A DNA stretch of 64,000 bases from Thermoplasmata archaeon (GCA_015063225.1 SUSU01000005.1:22117-86116); one strand, 5' to 3'; positions 55,835-64,000 are shown, counted from the stretch's first letter. Program-made: numbers and translations. The notes: generated by a model not told the origin, from the letters alone.

Positions 55835-58786
55835 ATGATAAAGCAGATCCAAGGTAGTTATGCAGCCCCCGCCCTCGAGAAAGAGGTGCAGGAATTCTGG
55901 AAGAAGGAACACGCCTACGAGAAGACCAAGGAAGCCCGCTCCAAGGGAGAGAACTTCTATTTCGTGGACGGCCCCCCGTACACCACCGGCTCCATCCATC
56001 TGGGTACCGCGGTCAACAAGACGATCAAGGACACCCTCATCAGATATTGGAGGATGAACGGATACAACGTCCGCGACCAGCCCGGTTTCGACATGCACGG
56101 ACTCCCCATCGAGGTCCAGGTCGAGAAGAAGATCGGTGTGCATTCCAAGAAGCAGATTATCGAGGAGATCGGCATCGACAAGTTCGTCAGCACCTGTCAG
56201 GAATTCGCCTACGGCCTCCACGGCACCATGACCGAGGCCTTCAAACAGCTCGGCGTCTGGATGGACTGGGAGAAGCCCTACCAGACCCTCAAGCTCGATT
56301 ACATGGAATCCGCCTGGTGGACCTGCCAGAGGGCCTTCGAGAGGGGACTCCTGAAGGACTCCAGCCGCGTCGTCACCTGGTGCCCCCGCTGCGAGACCGC
56401 CCTCGCCGAGGCGGAGATCGACTATTCCGATGAGACCGACCCCTCCGTCATGGTCAGGTTCCCCCTGAAGGACGAGAAGGACGTCTCTATCCTCATCTGG
56501 ACAACCACCCCCTGGACCCTCCCGTCCAACATGGCCGTCGCGGTCCACCCCGACGAGACCTACGCCAAGGTCAGGATGACCGGCGATTCCGGGTCCGAGA
56601 CGGTCATCATCATGAAATCCCAGGCCGAGTACGTCATGAAGGCCGGGGGATACACCTCGTTCGAGGTCCTCGAGGAGAAGTCCGGGAAGGACCTCGTCGG
56701 CCTCGCCTACGTCCCGCCCTTCGAGATCGGCGACGGCCTGAGGCGCACCGAGAACACCTACACCGTCATCAACGCAGACTACGTCGAGAAGGACAACACG
56801 GGATGCGTCCACACCGCACCCGGTTTCGGTCCCGACGACTTCGAGGCCGGGAAGAGATACGGCCTCATCCCCTTCTGCCCCGTCAACGAGTCCGGGAGGT
56901 TCACGGATGACGTACCCCTCTTCGCCGGCAAGAAGGTCAGGGCGAGCAACGACGAGGTCATCGCCTACCTGAAGGAGAAGGGAGTCCTCTACAACACATC
57001 CAAGATCAAGCACAGATACGGCCACTGCTGGAGGTGCAAGACCCCCATCATCTACCGCAACACCCGCCAGTGGTTCATCGACGTCCCCGCCGTCAAGGAC
57101 ACCATGCTCTCGGAGCTCGAGCGCGTCAAGTGGGTCCCCGACTGGGCAGGTTCCGGCAGGGAGAGGAACTGGGTGGACGGCGCCCGCGACTGGTGCATCT
57201 CCAGGCAGAGGTTCTGGGGAATCCCCCTCCCCGTGTGGGAATGCTCCTGTGGCGAGAAGAAGGTCATCGGACAGTACGACCAGCTGAAGGACGGCGACGG
57301 CTACACCGAGGGCATGGACACCCACAGGCCGTGGATCGACAAGGTCACCTTCAAATGCCCCAAGTGCGGAAAGACCATGAACCGCGTCCCCGACGTCATG
57401 GACGTCTGGTTCGACTCCGGAGTCGCCGCATGGGCGGACCTCGGATACCCCAGGAAGAAGGACGAGTTCGAGAAGTGGTGGCCCCCGAGGTTCATCGTCG
57501 AGGCCCACGACCAGACCCGCGGATGGTTCTACACCCAGCTCGCCGCCGGTGTGGTGTCCTTCGACCGCGCCCCCTACGACGAGGTCATGATGCACGGATG
57601 GATGCTCGATTCCAAGGGAAGGAAGATGTCCAAGTCCCTCGGTAACGTCATCACCCCCGAGGAGGTAATCTCCCAGTACGGCGCCGACGCCCTCAGGTAC
57701 TACATGGTCATGGCCAACGCCCCCTGGGAGGACACCCCCTTCCAGAACCTCGGCCCCAAGGACTCCTGGAAGGTGCTCAACACCCTCTGGAACGTCGCCG
57801 TGTTCGCCAGCATGTACATGTCCATCGACGGCTACGACCCCGACATGCACTCCCTCGAATCCATGAAGGGCAAGCTCAGGAACGAGGACCTCTGGATGCT
57901 CTCCCGCACTGAGAAGATGAAGAAGGCGGTCACCGAGTCCATCGAGTCCCGCGAGCTCCACAAGATGGCCCGCGCCCTCACCGACTACATCATGGAGGAC
58001 CTCTCCCGCTGGTACCTCCACCTGATCAGGGACCGCAGCTGGGACGAGGAGAGCTCCGACGACAAGACGGCATCGTACTTCACCCTCCACAGGGCCATCA
58101 TGTCCGTCACCCTGGCTCTTGCCCCGATCTGCCCCCACATCACCGAGAGGATCTACTCCGCCATGGGCGGAAAGAAGCTCTCCGTCCACATGGAGGACTG
58201 GAGCAGATGCGACGATTCCCTCGTCAACGAGGACCTGGAGCACAGCATGGCCCTCATCCAGAAGCTCAACTCCCTCGTGGCCGACGCCAGGGAGAAGATG
58301 GGCAGCAAGAAGAGATGGCCCCTCAAGGCCATCTGGATCCGCGGTCAGGACGCCGGTGTGAACTCCGCCGTCCGCATCTTCAACGACATCCTCGTCCAGC
58401 AGGCGAACATCAAAGAGGCCGACTATCTCGAGCCCGGGAAGGACTGCCCCATCGCCGCGGAGCCCATCCCCTTCGGTGAGGGCGAGTTCTTCATCGACCC
58501 CACCGTCACCCCTGAGATCGAGGCCGAGGGCTGGGGAAGGGACCTCATCAGGAGGATCCAGCAGATGAGGAAGGACATGAGGCTCAATGTGGAGGAGTAC
58601 ATCTTCTGCGACGTCAAGGCCGACGCCCACCTCACCGAGCTGTTCAGATCCTGGCAGGAGAACATCTGCAAGGAGGTCCGCGCCAAGACCATCACCTTCA
58701 CCGACAGCCCCGCCGGCGAGAAGGTAGTGGACTGGGAGATCAGCGGCGCCACCGTTATCGTCGGTGTCTCCTCGAGCAAGATCTGA
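55835..58786 (+). CDS. ileS: Isoleucyl-tRNA synthetase
   Basis: This 983-residue class I synthetase has the HIGH-like GSIHLGTA near residue 55, WTTTPWTLPSN in the editing domain, TGCVHTAPGFGPDD, RDWCISRQRFWGIPLP, CPKCGKTM, DVWFDSGVAAW, and the KMSKS loop GRKMSKSLGN near residue 600. The C-terminal anticodon-binding region contains EDLSRWYLHLIRDR. The ATG at 55835 is preceded by GAGAGGA; a GTG at 55820 is in frame but less likely. A TATA box ATTATATC near 55772-55779 precedes it, and a strong terminator follows. Confidence 0.96.
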   Translation: MIKQIQGSYAAPALEKEVQEFWKKEHAYEKTKEARSKGENFYFVDGPPYTTGSIHLGTAVNKTIKDTLIRYWRMNGYNVRDQPGFDMHGLPIEVQVEKKIGVHSKKQIIEEIGIDKFVSTCQEFAYGLHGTMTEAFKQLGVWMDWEKPYQTLKLDYMESAWWTCQRAFERGLLKDSSRVVTWCPRCETALAEAEIDYSDETDPSVMVRFPLKDEKDVSILIWTTTPWTLPSNMAVAVHPDETYAKVRMTGDSGSETVIIMKSQAEYVMKAGGYTSFEVLEEKSGKDLVGLAYVPPFEIGDGLRRTENTYTVINADYVEKDNTGCVHTAPGFGPDDFEAGKRYGLIPFCPVNESGRFTDDVPLFAGKKVRASNDEVIAYLKEKGVLYNTSKIKHRYGHCWRCKTPIIYRNTRQWFIDVPAVKDTMLSELERVKWVPDWAGSGRERNWVDGARDWCISRQRFWGIPLPVWECSCGEKKVIGQYDQLKDGDGYTEGMDTHRPWIDKVTFKCPKCGKTMNRVPDVMDVWFDSGVAAWADLGYPRKKDEFEKWWPPRFIVEAHDQTRGWFYTQLAAGVVSFDRAPYDEVMMHGWMLDSKGRKMSKSLGNVITPEEVISQYGADALRYYMVMANAPWEDTPFQNLGPKDSWKVLNTLWNVAVFASMYMSIDGYDPDMHSLESMKGKLRNEDLWMLSRTEKMKKAVTESIESRELHKMARALTDYIMEDLSRWYLHLIRDRSWDEESSDDKTASYFTLHRAIMSVTLALAPICPHITERIYSAMGGKKLSVHMEDWSRCDDSLVNEDLEHSMALIQKLNSLVADAREKMGSKKRWPLKAIWIRGQDAGVNSAVRIFNDILVQQANIKEADYLEPGKDCPIAAEPIPFGEGEFFIDPTVTPEIEAEGWGRDLIRRIQQMRKDMRLNVEEYIFCDVKADAHLTELFRSWQENICKEVRAKTITFTDSPAGEKVVDWEISGATVIVGVSSSKI

Positions 58787-58798
58787 TAAAACACTAAC

Positions 58799-58830
58799 GG
58801 CCCCTCCTCCGGGAGGGGCCTTGATTGTTT
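58799..58830 (+). terminator. Terminator of ileS (bidirectional)
   Basis: A 9-bp stem GGCCCCTCC/GGAGGGGCC with a TCCG loop (58799-58820), followed by TTGATTGTTT. It sits between convergent ileS and the AcnX small subunit gene and could stop both. Confidence 0.75.
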
Positions 58831-59600
58831 CAGAGTTTTTTGCGGAAATACGCGACGACGGCATCCGTGCCCTCGACCGCATCCGCGGCATCGAAATCCC
58901 CTATGGGCACCCATTCGAACCCGGCGTTCTCGGGGTCGAGGACGACATCGGACGAAGAGGCCTCGAAGAGGAACGGACGGACACACCATACGGTATCCCC
59001 TTCGCGCACGCGGATATCGGGCATCTCGTCCCTGAAGGTCACGGACAGCCCGGTCTCCTCCTTGATCTCGCGGACCGCCGCCTCCCTGAGGGATTCGCCG
59101 TCCTCCAGCCTGCCGGACACGAGGGACCTCTTCCCGGGGAACGAATGGGCGTCCGCCCTGCGGGTAAGGACTAGCATCTTCCCGCCGCAGACGACCATCG
59201 AGGTAACTGATTTCGTCTCCCTGGCATTTACTATCTCGACCGTCCCGGCATCACCGTCGACGACGACATCGTCGCCGTTGCGGATGAGCGAGATGTCCAC
59301 CTCGTCCACCATCGGGACGCTGGAGATGACAGCTCCGGTGGTGACGATGGTCTCGGCGCTCCTGTTGACGAGGGCCGCAGGGGCATGGCCGTGGACCATG
59401 AGGTCGTACACCACGTAGGAACCCACGGTGGAGCCCTTACCGTTGGGGAACACGAAGACCTTCCCGGTAATGTCCCCGTCCATGACGTTGAAACGTCCGG
59501 TGGACCCGTCCACACCTCCGAGGAAACTGAATGCCTCGGGATACACGATGGCCTTGCCGGAAGCCTTCCCGGGCGATATCGCCCTTCCCTTCATGATCAT
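58830..59600 (-). CDS. Mevalonate-5-phosphate dehydratase small subunit (AcnX swivel) fused to a NUDIX domain
   Basis: This 256-residue protein joins two domains. Residues 1-130 are the aconitase-X swivel domain (MKGRAISPGKASGKAIVY, VFVFPNGKGSTVGSYVVYD, NRSAETIVTTGAVISSVPMV), the small subunit of archaeal phosphomevalonate dehydratase, which is normally a protein of about 130 residues. Residues about 135-256 are a NUDIX hydrolase with a complete box: G, five residues, E, seven residues, REIKEETGL (residues about 180-202). The start overlaps the large-subunit stop by 4 nt. NUDIX enzymes cleave nucleoside or prenyl diphosphates; a role on pathway intermediates is inference. Confidence 0.88.
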   Translation of the reverse strand: MIMKGRAISPGKASGKAIVYPEAFSFLGGVDGSTGRFNVMDGDITGKVFVFPNGKGSTVGSYVVYDLMVHGHAPAALVNRSAETIVTTGAVISSVPMVDEVDISLIRNGDDVVVDGDAGTVEIVNARETKSVTSMVVCGGKMLVLTRRADAHSFPGKRSLVSGRLEDGESLREAAVREIKEETGLSVTFRDEMPDIRVREGDTVWCVRPFLFEASSSDVVLDPENAGFEWVPIGDFDAADAVEGTDAVVAYFRKKL

Positions 59601-60781
59601 TCTATCACCTTCAGCAGGTCGGAGATGTCCGAGAACAGGACCTTCTGGGAGCACAGGGTGGGGAGGTAGTTCCCGGCCTTCGCCGAATTGGTGGCGGTCC
59701 TCTGGAAGGTGGATTCGATGGGTGCGACCACCATGCAGGTGTCCGCGAGGACGGGTCCGAACTCCTCCATCACCTTCACATCGTCCGGGCACTGGGCGCG
59801 GACCTCCTCGGATGTGCAGAACCATATCTCCACGTCCTTGTTGCGTTTCTTCCTGCCCTTCAGCATGGCGGCGATGTCGTGCATCTCCTTCACGGTGAGG
59901 TGGGGGCATCCGATGGCTATCAGCTGCACATCGTCCACGGTGTTGAGTTTGTCGTAGGAGGCATCGAACTCCTTCTTCCCGATGTGTATGTGCTCCAGGC
60001 CTTCGACGTCCAGTCCGTTCCTGGCCTCGGGGGTGCATCCCTCGGCGTGCCAGAGGGCCACGGAACCCGCGGCGGCCATGGCCGCGGAAAGCGCCTTGGC
60101 CTGTTCGATCGTGATGTCCTTCAATCCGCGGAAGTACGGTACGCCCTTCCCCATGGCCATGCCGACGGCCTGTCCGAGCATGGAGTAATCGAAGACGGAA
60201 CCGCCCATGTCCTCGACGTCGATGACGCAGGTGGGCCTGCGGTTCTCATCGAGATGGTATCCATAGTTGGCGGTCTTGCCGAGGATGGCGGCCGCCAGCG
60301 CACCGGGTCCGCCCTCGCGGTTGGTCCTGGCGCCGAAGAACGAGTTGGCGACCGACAGTGCGGAGGATTCGGCCCACGCGATGTGGTCACCAAACCCCGG
60401 CACGTTCGGACCCGCGTACGGGGTACAGGAACATGTCTTCCTGATCCCCATCTTACCGTACAGGTCTATGATGCGGAGCTGCTTCTCGGCGAACTCGGGA
60501 CTGATGTGCATCTCCTTCCAGCGTTCCCTGTCCATCCCCACGGGATTGAGGGTGGACGGGACGGAGACCTTGGCGCCCCCGTCGACGAGGTCAGAGAGGT
60601 ACTTCAGACCGCCGTCCCCGATGGTCTTATAGGATGCCCCGGAAAGATGGGCGGATTTGATGTCGACGAGACTGTCGGCACCGTAGACCTTGGCGAGAGC
60701 CGTGACGAGCTCCATGGCCTTCTGGGCACCGGCACCCTTCTCTCCGTCGAGGATGGCCTGTTCATCCCTTGTCAGTTGCAT
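59597..60781 (-). CDS. Mevalonate-5-phosphate dehydratase large subunit (aconitase X)
   Basis: This 394-residue AcnX catalytic subunit dehydrates mevalonate 5-phosphate to trans-anhydromevalonate 5-phosphate in the archaeal mevalonate pathway. Seen: LDGEKGAGAQKAMELVTALA at the start, VDIKSAHLSGASYKTIGD, KTCSCTPYAGPNVPGFGDHI with iron-sulfur cysteine and substrate residues, ESSALSVANSFFGARTNREG, GCPHLTVKEM with a second conserved cysteine, and CMVVAPIEST near the C-terminus. The product would be decarboxylated by a UbiD-type enzyme not seen here. Hydroxyproline-epimerase-type AcnX paralogues exist in bacteria, but the archaeal context supports the isoprenoid role. Confidence 0.9.
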   Translation of the reverse strand: MQLTRDEQAILDGEKGAGAQKAMELVTALAKVYGADSLVDIKSAHLSGASYKTIGDGGLKYLSDLVDGGAKVSVPSTLNPVGMDRERWKEMHISPEFAEKQLRIIDLYGKMGIRKTCSCTPYAGPNVPGFGDHIAWAESSALSVANSFFGARTNREGGPGALAAAILGKTANYGYHLDENRRPTCVIDVEDMGGSVFDYSMLGQAVGMAMGKGVPYFRGLKDITIEQAKALSAAMAAAGSVALWHAEGCTPEARNGLDVEGLEHIHIGKKEFDASYDKLNTVDDVQLIAIGCPHLTVKEMHDIAAMLKGRKKRNKDVEIWFCTSEEVRAQCPDDVKVMEEFGPVLADTCMVVAPIESTFQRTATNSAKAGNYLPTLCSQKVLFSDISDLLKVIE

Positions 60782-60825
60782 ACTCCGGAATAAACGCCGG
60801 GGTAGATATGGATAGCGAAAAAAGC

Positions 60826-61380
60826 TCAGCGGACGGCCTTGTCGTCGTAAGTGCGCCAGTTGGTGCGGAGACTGCCGCCGATGATGAGGGCCTCGTTGTC
60901 GATGGAGGTGTTGTCCCTCGCGCGTGAACCGTTCTCCTCGATGTAGATGAGGTCGTCCACGTAGACCATGCCGGCCTGGACGAAACGCTCCCTGATGGAG
61001 ATGACGAAATCGCGGACCTGTTTGCCCGCGGCATCGCTCACCACGACGACGATGACGTTCTTGCCTTTGAGGTTCAGCTCCTCGCTCTCGGTGAAGAAAC
61101 GGTTGAGGACCTTATCAAATTTCTCGGAGACCTTGCCGCCTTCGAAATTGATTCCCACGACGAAGACGTCGGACCCGCGGATGTCATCGACCCATTCGGA
61201 GAAATCATCGCTGTCGGAACCGTTCTTGTAATGGTCGTAGACGAGGTGCAGCTTCTGCACGTAATGAAGAGAAATAATGTTAGTAGAGAGGTTCATCGCA
61301 CCGTCAAGGATGCGGTTGACAAGGTAATTCGTGTTGTCTTCCTTATCGTTGCTCTCTACAATGGCGAAAATACGGCTCAT
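60826..61380 (-). CDS. Flavodoxin-like / NADPH-dependent FMN reductase family protein
   Basis: This 184-residue protein has a flavodoxin-like alternation of strands and helices: RIFAIVESNDKEDNTNYLVNR with the FMN phosphate region at residues about 9-18, SDVFVVGINFEGGKVSEKFD where the second loop lies, and KNVIVVVVSDAAGKQVRDFV. The S-x-x-x-x-N-T pattern in the first loop is a variant of the usual TxTxxT/SxRxxS. It might be an FMN-binding redox protein. It is 67 nt after the MarR gene and 44 nt before the AcnX large subunit gene, all on one strand. Confidence 0.65.
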   Translation of the reverse strand: MSRIFAIVESNDKEDNTNYLVNRILDGAMNLSTNIISLHYVQKLHLVYDHYKNGSDSDDFSEWVDDIRGSDVFVVGINFEGGKVSEKFDKVLNRFFTESEELNLKGKNVIVVVVSDAAGKQVRDFVISIRERFVQAGMVYVDDLIYIEENGSRARDNTSIDNEALIIGGSLRTNWRTYDDKAVR

Positions 61381-61447
61381 TGTTTCTCCTCCGTCGATGC
61401 ATTACAATTGGATATTTTAAGATATTTGGGCAGGCTACTAGTTGTAC

Positions 61448-62002
61448 TTATCTAGCCTGCTTGACGGCGTGTTTCTGCCCCGCGGTGATGGGCATCGTGT
61501 CATAATCGTCATCGGACGGCACGATGTGCAGGTGGGTGTAGAACGGATCGTCGTACTTGGATGCCATGTAGCTGTCGATATCCAGATTCATGTTGTTCAG
61601 GATGCGGATCAGGGTGTTGCGCATGTTGAGGATGTCCTCGCGGGGCAGCCCCTCGAAATAACTGTTGTTGAGCTCGGTGATCCTGTCCATCACGGCCTTG
61701 GCGAGCGCGTGCCCCTTCTCGGTGAGGAAGATGCGGTACTTCTTGGAACTCTCGGACTCACGGTCATCGTAGATGAACCCCTTCTCCCTGAGGACCTTGA
61801 TCACGCGGTTGGTGTTGGCGGTATCGAGATCGAGGAAACGGGACAGACCCACGAGGGTCTGACCGTCCTGAAGTTGAAGTGCGATGAGATAGATGGCATG
61901 GCTGTGGGTCAAACCGTAAGGTTGGACTATAGCAGACATGTTCTTTCTCATCTGGACGCTCATGCGGTCAAAGAACGCAGGAAGGAATGAATTCCAATAC
62001 AC
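61448..62002 (-). CDS. MarR-family transcription regulator
   Basis: About 184 residues with a winged-helix: NMSAIVQPYGLTHSHAIYLI, LVGLSRFLDLDTANTNRVIK as recognition helix region, and the wing KGFIYDDRESESSKKYRIFLT; a helical dimer part follows (MDRITELNNSYFEGLPREDI). The N-terminus is uncertain: in-frame starts are TTG 62065, GTG 62020, GTG 62002 and ATG 61963, and TATA-like elements overlap the longest options, so 62002 is used. It may control the flavodoxin-like gene downstream or the divergent-context permease; ligand unknown. Confidence 0.8.
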   Translation of the reverse strand: MYWNSFLPAFFDRMSVQMRKNMSAIVQPYGLTHSHAIYLIALQLQDGQTLVGLSRFLDLDTANTNRVIKVLREKGFIYDDRESESSKKYRIFLTEKGHALAKAVMDRITELNNSYFEGLPREDILNMRNTLIRILNNMNLDIDSYMASKYDDPFYTHLHIVPSDDDYDTMPITAGQKHAVKQAR

Positions 62003-62065
62003 GTCATCTGGATTTGGCACAGGTAGAATATAACAATCCAATTTAATAAAGTATTGTCTCGTCAA

Positions 62066-62164
62066 TATAATAATAAAGCCAATGATTCATAATATTACAC
62101 TATATGTAGTAATTGTTACATCGAAAAACAGACCATCCAACAGATTCCGGCTGTTATGAAAAAC
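62066..62164. other. A+T-rich gap with the MarR promoter
   Basis: Contains several TATA-like elements on the minus strand (for example TTTATTATTATATT) for the MarR gene and no coding frame. The permease terminator hairpin follows at 62165. Confidence 0.5.
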
Positions 62165-62184
62165 GGCCTGCGGTCGCCCGCAGG
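62165..62184 (-). terminator. Terminator of the APC permease gene
   Basis: An 8-bp stem GCCTGCGG/CCGCAGGC with a 4-nt loop, followed on the minus strand by CGTTTTTC, 13 nt after the permease stop. Confidence 0.75.
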
Positions 62185-62197
62185 CAAAAGGGTTTTT

Positions 62198-63703
62198 TCA
62201 CTCGGAGACAGTAGGCTCGGCGTCCTTGGAGACGTCGAAGTTGATACCGCAGACGACCTCAGGGTGGTGCTTGTGGTTCCACCACTGCAGGACGCACCAT
62301 GCGGGGATGTAACCGAAGCAGACCCCGATTCCTATGAACACATACGAGATGCCGAATCCATCGATGACGGAAAGGTAGTACATGATTCCGGGGAACAGCA
62401 TGAACCACTCCCATACGACCATCGCGTAAGCGCAATAGTAGAGGGCCTTGGGGACCTTGTATGCCCTGGGGACATCCTTGAAGCGGGGACTCTTCCTGGC
62501 GATGATGAACGAAAGGGAAGCGAGTCCGAGCGCAATGGAGAACCCGGTGGCGGAGATGGCGAGGATCTGGCTCGATGTGACCTGAGCGACGATGACGAAC
62601 ACACCGATGCCGGTCTCGAAGAACATGGCGTTCATGGGGACACCGGCCTTGTTGGTCTTGGAGAAGACGAGGGGCAGGTTGCCGTCGGTGGCCATGACCT
62701 GAATTGTCCTGGCGGCACCGAGGAAGGCGGTCTGAACGATCATGACCATTCCGACGATGAGGAGGACAACGGCGATGATGCCGCCGTACTGACCGAACGC
62801 GAGCTCGGCGACAGCCTGGAGGCAGGTGGCGCCGTTAGCCTCGATCTCGGCCTGTCCGAGGACGCCGTAGACGCAGAAGGAGATGAGGAAGTACATCGCA
62901 AGGCAGATCAGTCCGCAGGCGATGAGGGCCTTGGGGACATCGGTGGCGGGGTCCTTGTATTCGGAGCCGTAGGTGGCTGCGGATTCCCAAGCGACGGCGG
63001 ACCACTGAGCGACGACAAGGGTACCGAGAACGATCAGTATTCCGTTGCCGTCCCAGGCCCAGTTGGTGGGGGTGAACTCTCCGGTCACGAGACCGAGGTC
63101 GAAGTGACCGAGAATCACAGGGGCGAGAGCGATGACGAGGATGGGGACGATGGTGATGACGGTGAGGATCATCTGGACCCTGGCACCGCCTTCGAGACCG
63201 TTGCGGCCCATCAGGATGATGGCGGCGTACATGACGATTCCGATTGCGAGATAGTAGACGGTCTTGACGAGGGTGCTCATCTCGAACTCGAAAATGGTAA
63301 GGATGTACTCACCGCACATTATGGTGAAAATGGGGATGACGGGAACCCAGCAAACGAAATAGTTCCACGCACCGAATGAGCCGATCATACGGCCCAGGTT
63401 CAGTTTCTTGTTCTTGTATTTCTCGTCGTTGCGGAAGACGTACTGAATGGATCCACCGATACCGGCGACACCGAAGGTGGCGCACATCTCACCGAGTGTG
63501 AGGTTGAGGAAGAACCCGGACAGGACTGACACAACCCATACGACGATACTAAGCGCCCACAGCGTAACAGAAAGATCTGCAATGGAGGGGACAATCAGGA
63601 TGGGGACACCCATCGCGATGATGACACCCTGCTTCCAATTGATACTCTTGACTAAACCGCCGGAAGACGCAGAGGAATCAGACATATCGACTTGTTCAGA
63701 CAT
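62198..63703 (-). CDS. APC-superfamily amino acid/amine permease
   Basis: This 501-residue protein has about 12 transmembrane segments and the APC fold: VKSINWKQGVIIAMGVPILI at TM1, GGSIQYVFRN near TM2-3, WSAVAWESAATYGSEYKDPATDVPKAL (part: the conserved ExxxxYGxExxxPxxxxPKA region near residue 245), and VMATDGNLPLVFSK. The ATG at 63703 has GAGGT about 7 nt upstream and is preferred over an in-frame TTG at 63709. Members import amino acids or amines. In this type of methanogen a methylamine substrate is possible, but nothing in the sequence proves it. It has a long leader with a strong hairpin and its own terminator. Confidence 0.88.
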   Translation of the reverse strand: MSEQVDMSDSSASSGGLVKSINWKQGVIIAMGVPILIVPSIADLSVTLWALSIVVWVVSVLSGFFLNLTLGEMCATFGVAGIGGSIQYVFRNDEKYKNKKLNLGRMIGSFGAWNYFVCWVPVIPIFTIMCGEYILTIFEFEMSTLVKTVYYLAIGIVMYAAIILMGRNGLEGGARVQMILTVITIVPILVIALAPVILGHFDLGLVTGEFTPTNWAWDGNGILIVLGTLVVAQWSAVAWESAATYGSEYKDPATDVPKALIACGLICLAMYFLISFCVYGVLGQAEIEANGATCLQAVAELAFGQYGGIIAVVLLIVGMVMIVQTAFLGAARTIQVMATDGNLPLVFSKTNKAGVPMNAMFFETGIGVFVIVAQVTSSQILAISATGFSIALGLASLSFIIARKSPRFKDVPRAYKVPKALYYCAYAMVVWEWFMLFPGIMYYLSVIDGFGISYVFIGIGVCFGYIPAWCVLQWWNHKHHPEVVCGINFDVSKDAEPTVSE

Positions 63704-63730
63704 AATCAAACCTCGCGCTTCAGCTATAAT

Positions 63731-63780
63731 GCGGCGGTCCCCGGATAAAGGAGGAAAACGAGTTTTCCGGGGACAGCCGC
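63731..63780 (-). promoter_or_regulatory. Long hairpin in the permease leader
   Basis: GCGGCgGTCCCCGG (63731-63744) pairs with CCGGGGACaGCCGC (63767-63780) over 13 of 14 positions, about 28 nt upstream of the ATG. Inside, GGAAAAC/GTTTTCC (63753-63768) can form a competing stem that shares bases with the first. The two exclusive folds next to the RBS suggest translational or transcriptional control. Confidence 0.6.
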
Positions 63781-63893
63781 TGCTGAAGGAGAAGCAAAGA
63801 GTGAACCTTGTTGCGCAGAACCAAATAACCTAGTGTCAGCTTCAGTTATCAGGCCCTTTTGCGGTATCCTCCTTCCTACTCCCAGTAGCGTGA

Positions 63894-63913
63894 AAGGGGG
63901 GCGAACCCCCCTT
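63894..63913 (-). terminator. Terminator of the gene entering from the right edge
   Basis: An 8-bp stem AAGGGGGG/CCCCCCTT with a CGAA loop, followed on the minus strand by TTTCACG, about 10 nt after the stop at 63924. Confidence 0.7.
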
Positions 63914-63923
63914 AAGTGTTTTT

Positions 63924-64000
63924 TCAGTTCTTGAGGGACTGGCGGAACTTCTCGCAGCTGTTGATCTTGATGTCAAGCAGCTTCTCGATGTTCATCTTGG
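63924..64000 (-). CDS. C-terminal end of an unidentified protein
   Basis: The last 25 codons of a minus-strand gene reading KMNIEKLLDIKINSCEKFRQ and then SLKN before the stop at 63924-63926. The frame is open to the right edge. The fragment is too short to assign. Codon use is host-like and a terminator follows, so the gene is real. It lies upstream of the permease on the same strand, but the terminator and 220-nt gap suggest separate transcription. Confidence 0.7.
   Translation of the reverse strand, partial: KMNIEKLLDIKINSCEKFRQSLKN

Noticed and set aside
55778..58891. Minus-strand ORF of 1037 codons opposite ileS
   Set aside because: Pure antisense shadow of ileS; low-complexity composition and no similarity to a known family.
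62198..64000. A methylamine methyltransferase gene cluster with the permease as methylamine transporter
   Set aside because: Only 25 residues of the neighbouring gene are visible and they do not identify a methyltransferase; the permease family alone does not fix the substrate.

Overview
This 64 kb window (about 60% G+C, gene-dense) looks like the chromosome of an archaeon, most likely a gut-type methanogen of the Methanomassiliicoccales (class Thermoplasmata). The archaeal assignment rests on pelota/Dom34, FEN-1 with a PIP box, eL40, archaeal-type methionine adenosyltransferase, a GHMP-type shikimate kinase, the aconitase-X mevalonate-5-phosphate dehydratase of the archaeal mevalonate pathway, an Mre11/Rad50-like pair, and many TATA boxes placed 20-30 nt before a start codon (leaderless genes). 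The order-level placement is an inference from protein style and gene mix, not from a marker phylogeny.

Layout. 1-1761: end of shikimate kinase and aroA. 1762-3104: a small accessory patch with a GNAT toxin-antitoxin pair and, next to it, a second antitoxin copy whose toxin is cut to 15 codons. 3105-8547 (minus): SbcC/Rad50, SbcD/Mre11 and pelota. 8548-9153: about 600 nt without a credible protein, with its own TATA boxes and strong hairpins (candidate structured RNAs). 9154-13445: carAB. 13446-16983: an A+T-richer accessory island with two tiny ORFs, a zinc-ribbon protein, a DUF234 ATPase and a tandem palindromic repeat. 16984-21220 (minus): hisG-hisC-hisH-hisA-galM. 21436-27062: citrate synthase, a lone HipA-like kinase and a BtuFCD/FepBDC-type ABC importer. 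27165-31746: asd and chorismate mutase (minus), an ACT regulator, then hisB-hisF-hisIE-PHP phosphatase, the second half of histidine synthesis (hisD is not in the window). 31747-34251: iron-type alcohol dehydrogenase and a decayed IS1595-like element with matching terminal inverted repeats. 34308-39473: MTA phosphorylase, hypF, a divergent phosphoglycerate-mutase relative and archaeal CobT-like protein. 39565-45317: TerB-flavin fusion protein, small zinc proteins, GNAT, pncB, enolase, REC-DUF835 protein and eL40. 45367-49498 (minus): a compact five-gene operon (DUF4443 regulator, TIM-barrel protein, GT-C glycosyltransferase, two membrane proteins). 49555-52574: methionine adenosyltransferase, divergent HTH-CBS regulator, RNase Z and a zinc protein. 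52670-58786: rpe-fen-tatD-ThiF-like and ileS. 58830-64000 (minus): aconitase-X pair with the small subunit fused to a NUDIX domain, a flavodoxin-like protein, a MarR regulator, an APC permease with a hairpin leader, and the end of an unidentified gene.

Functional threads: aromatic, histidine, pyrimidine/arginine and aspartate-family biosynthesis; cofactor work (NAD salvage, cobalamin, AdoMet, hydrogenase maturation); DNA repair and replication; isoprenoid synthesis. The strongest leads for something new are the AcnX-small-subunit/NUDIX fusion, the duplicated GNAT toxin-antitoxin locus with an antitoxin lacking a recognisable DNA-binding fold, the structured RNA candidates before carA, the TerB-flavin fusion, and the inverted-repeat-bounded but apparently catalytically dead transposase.
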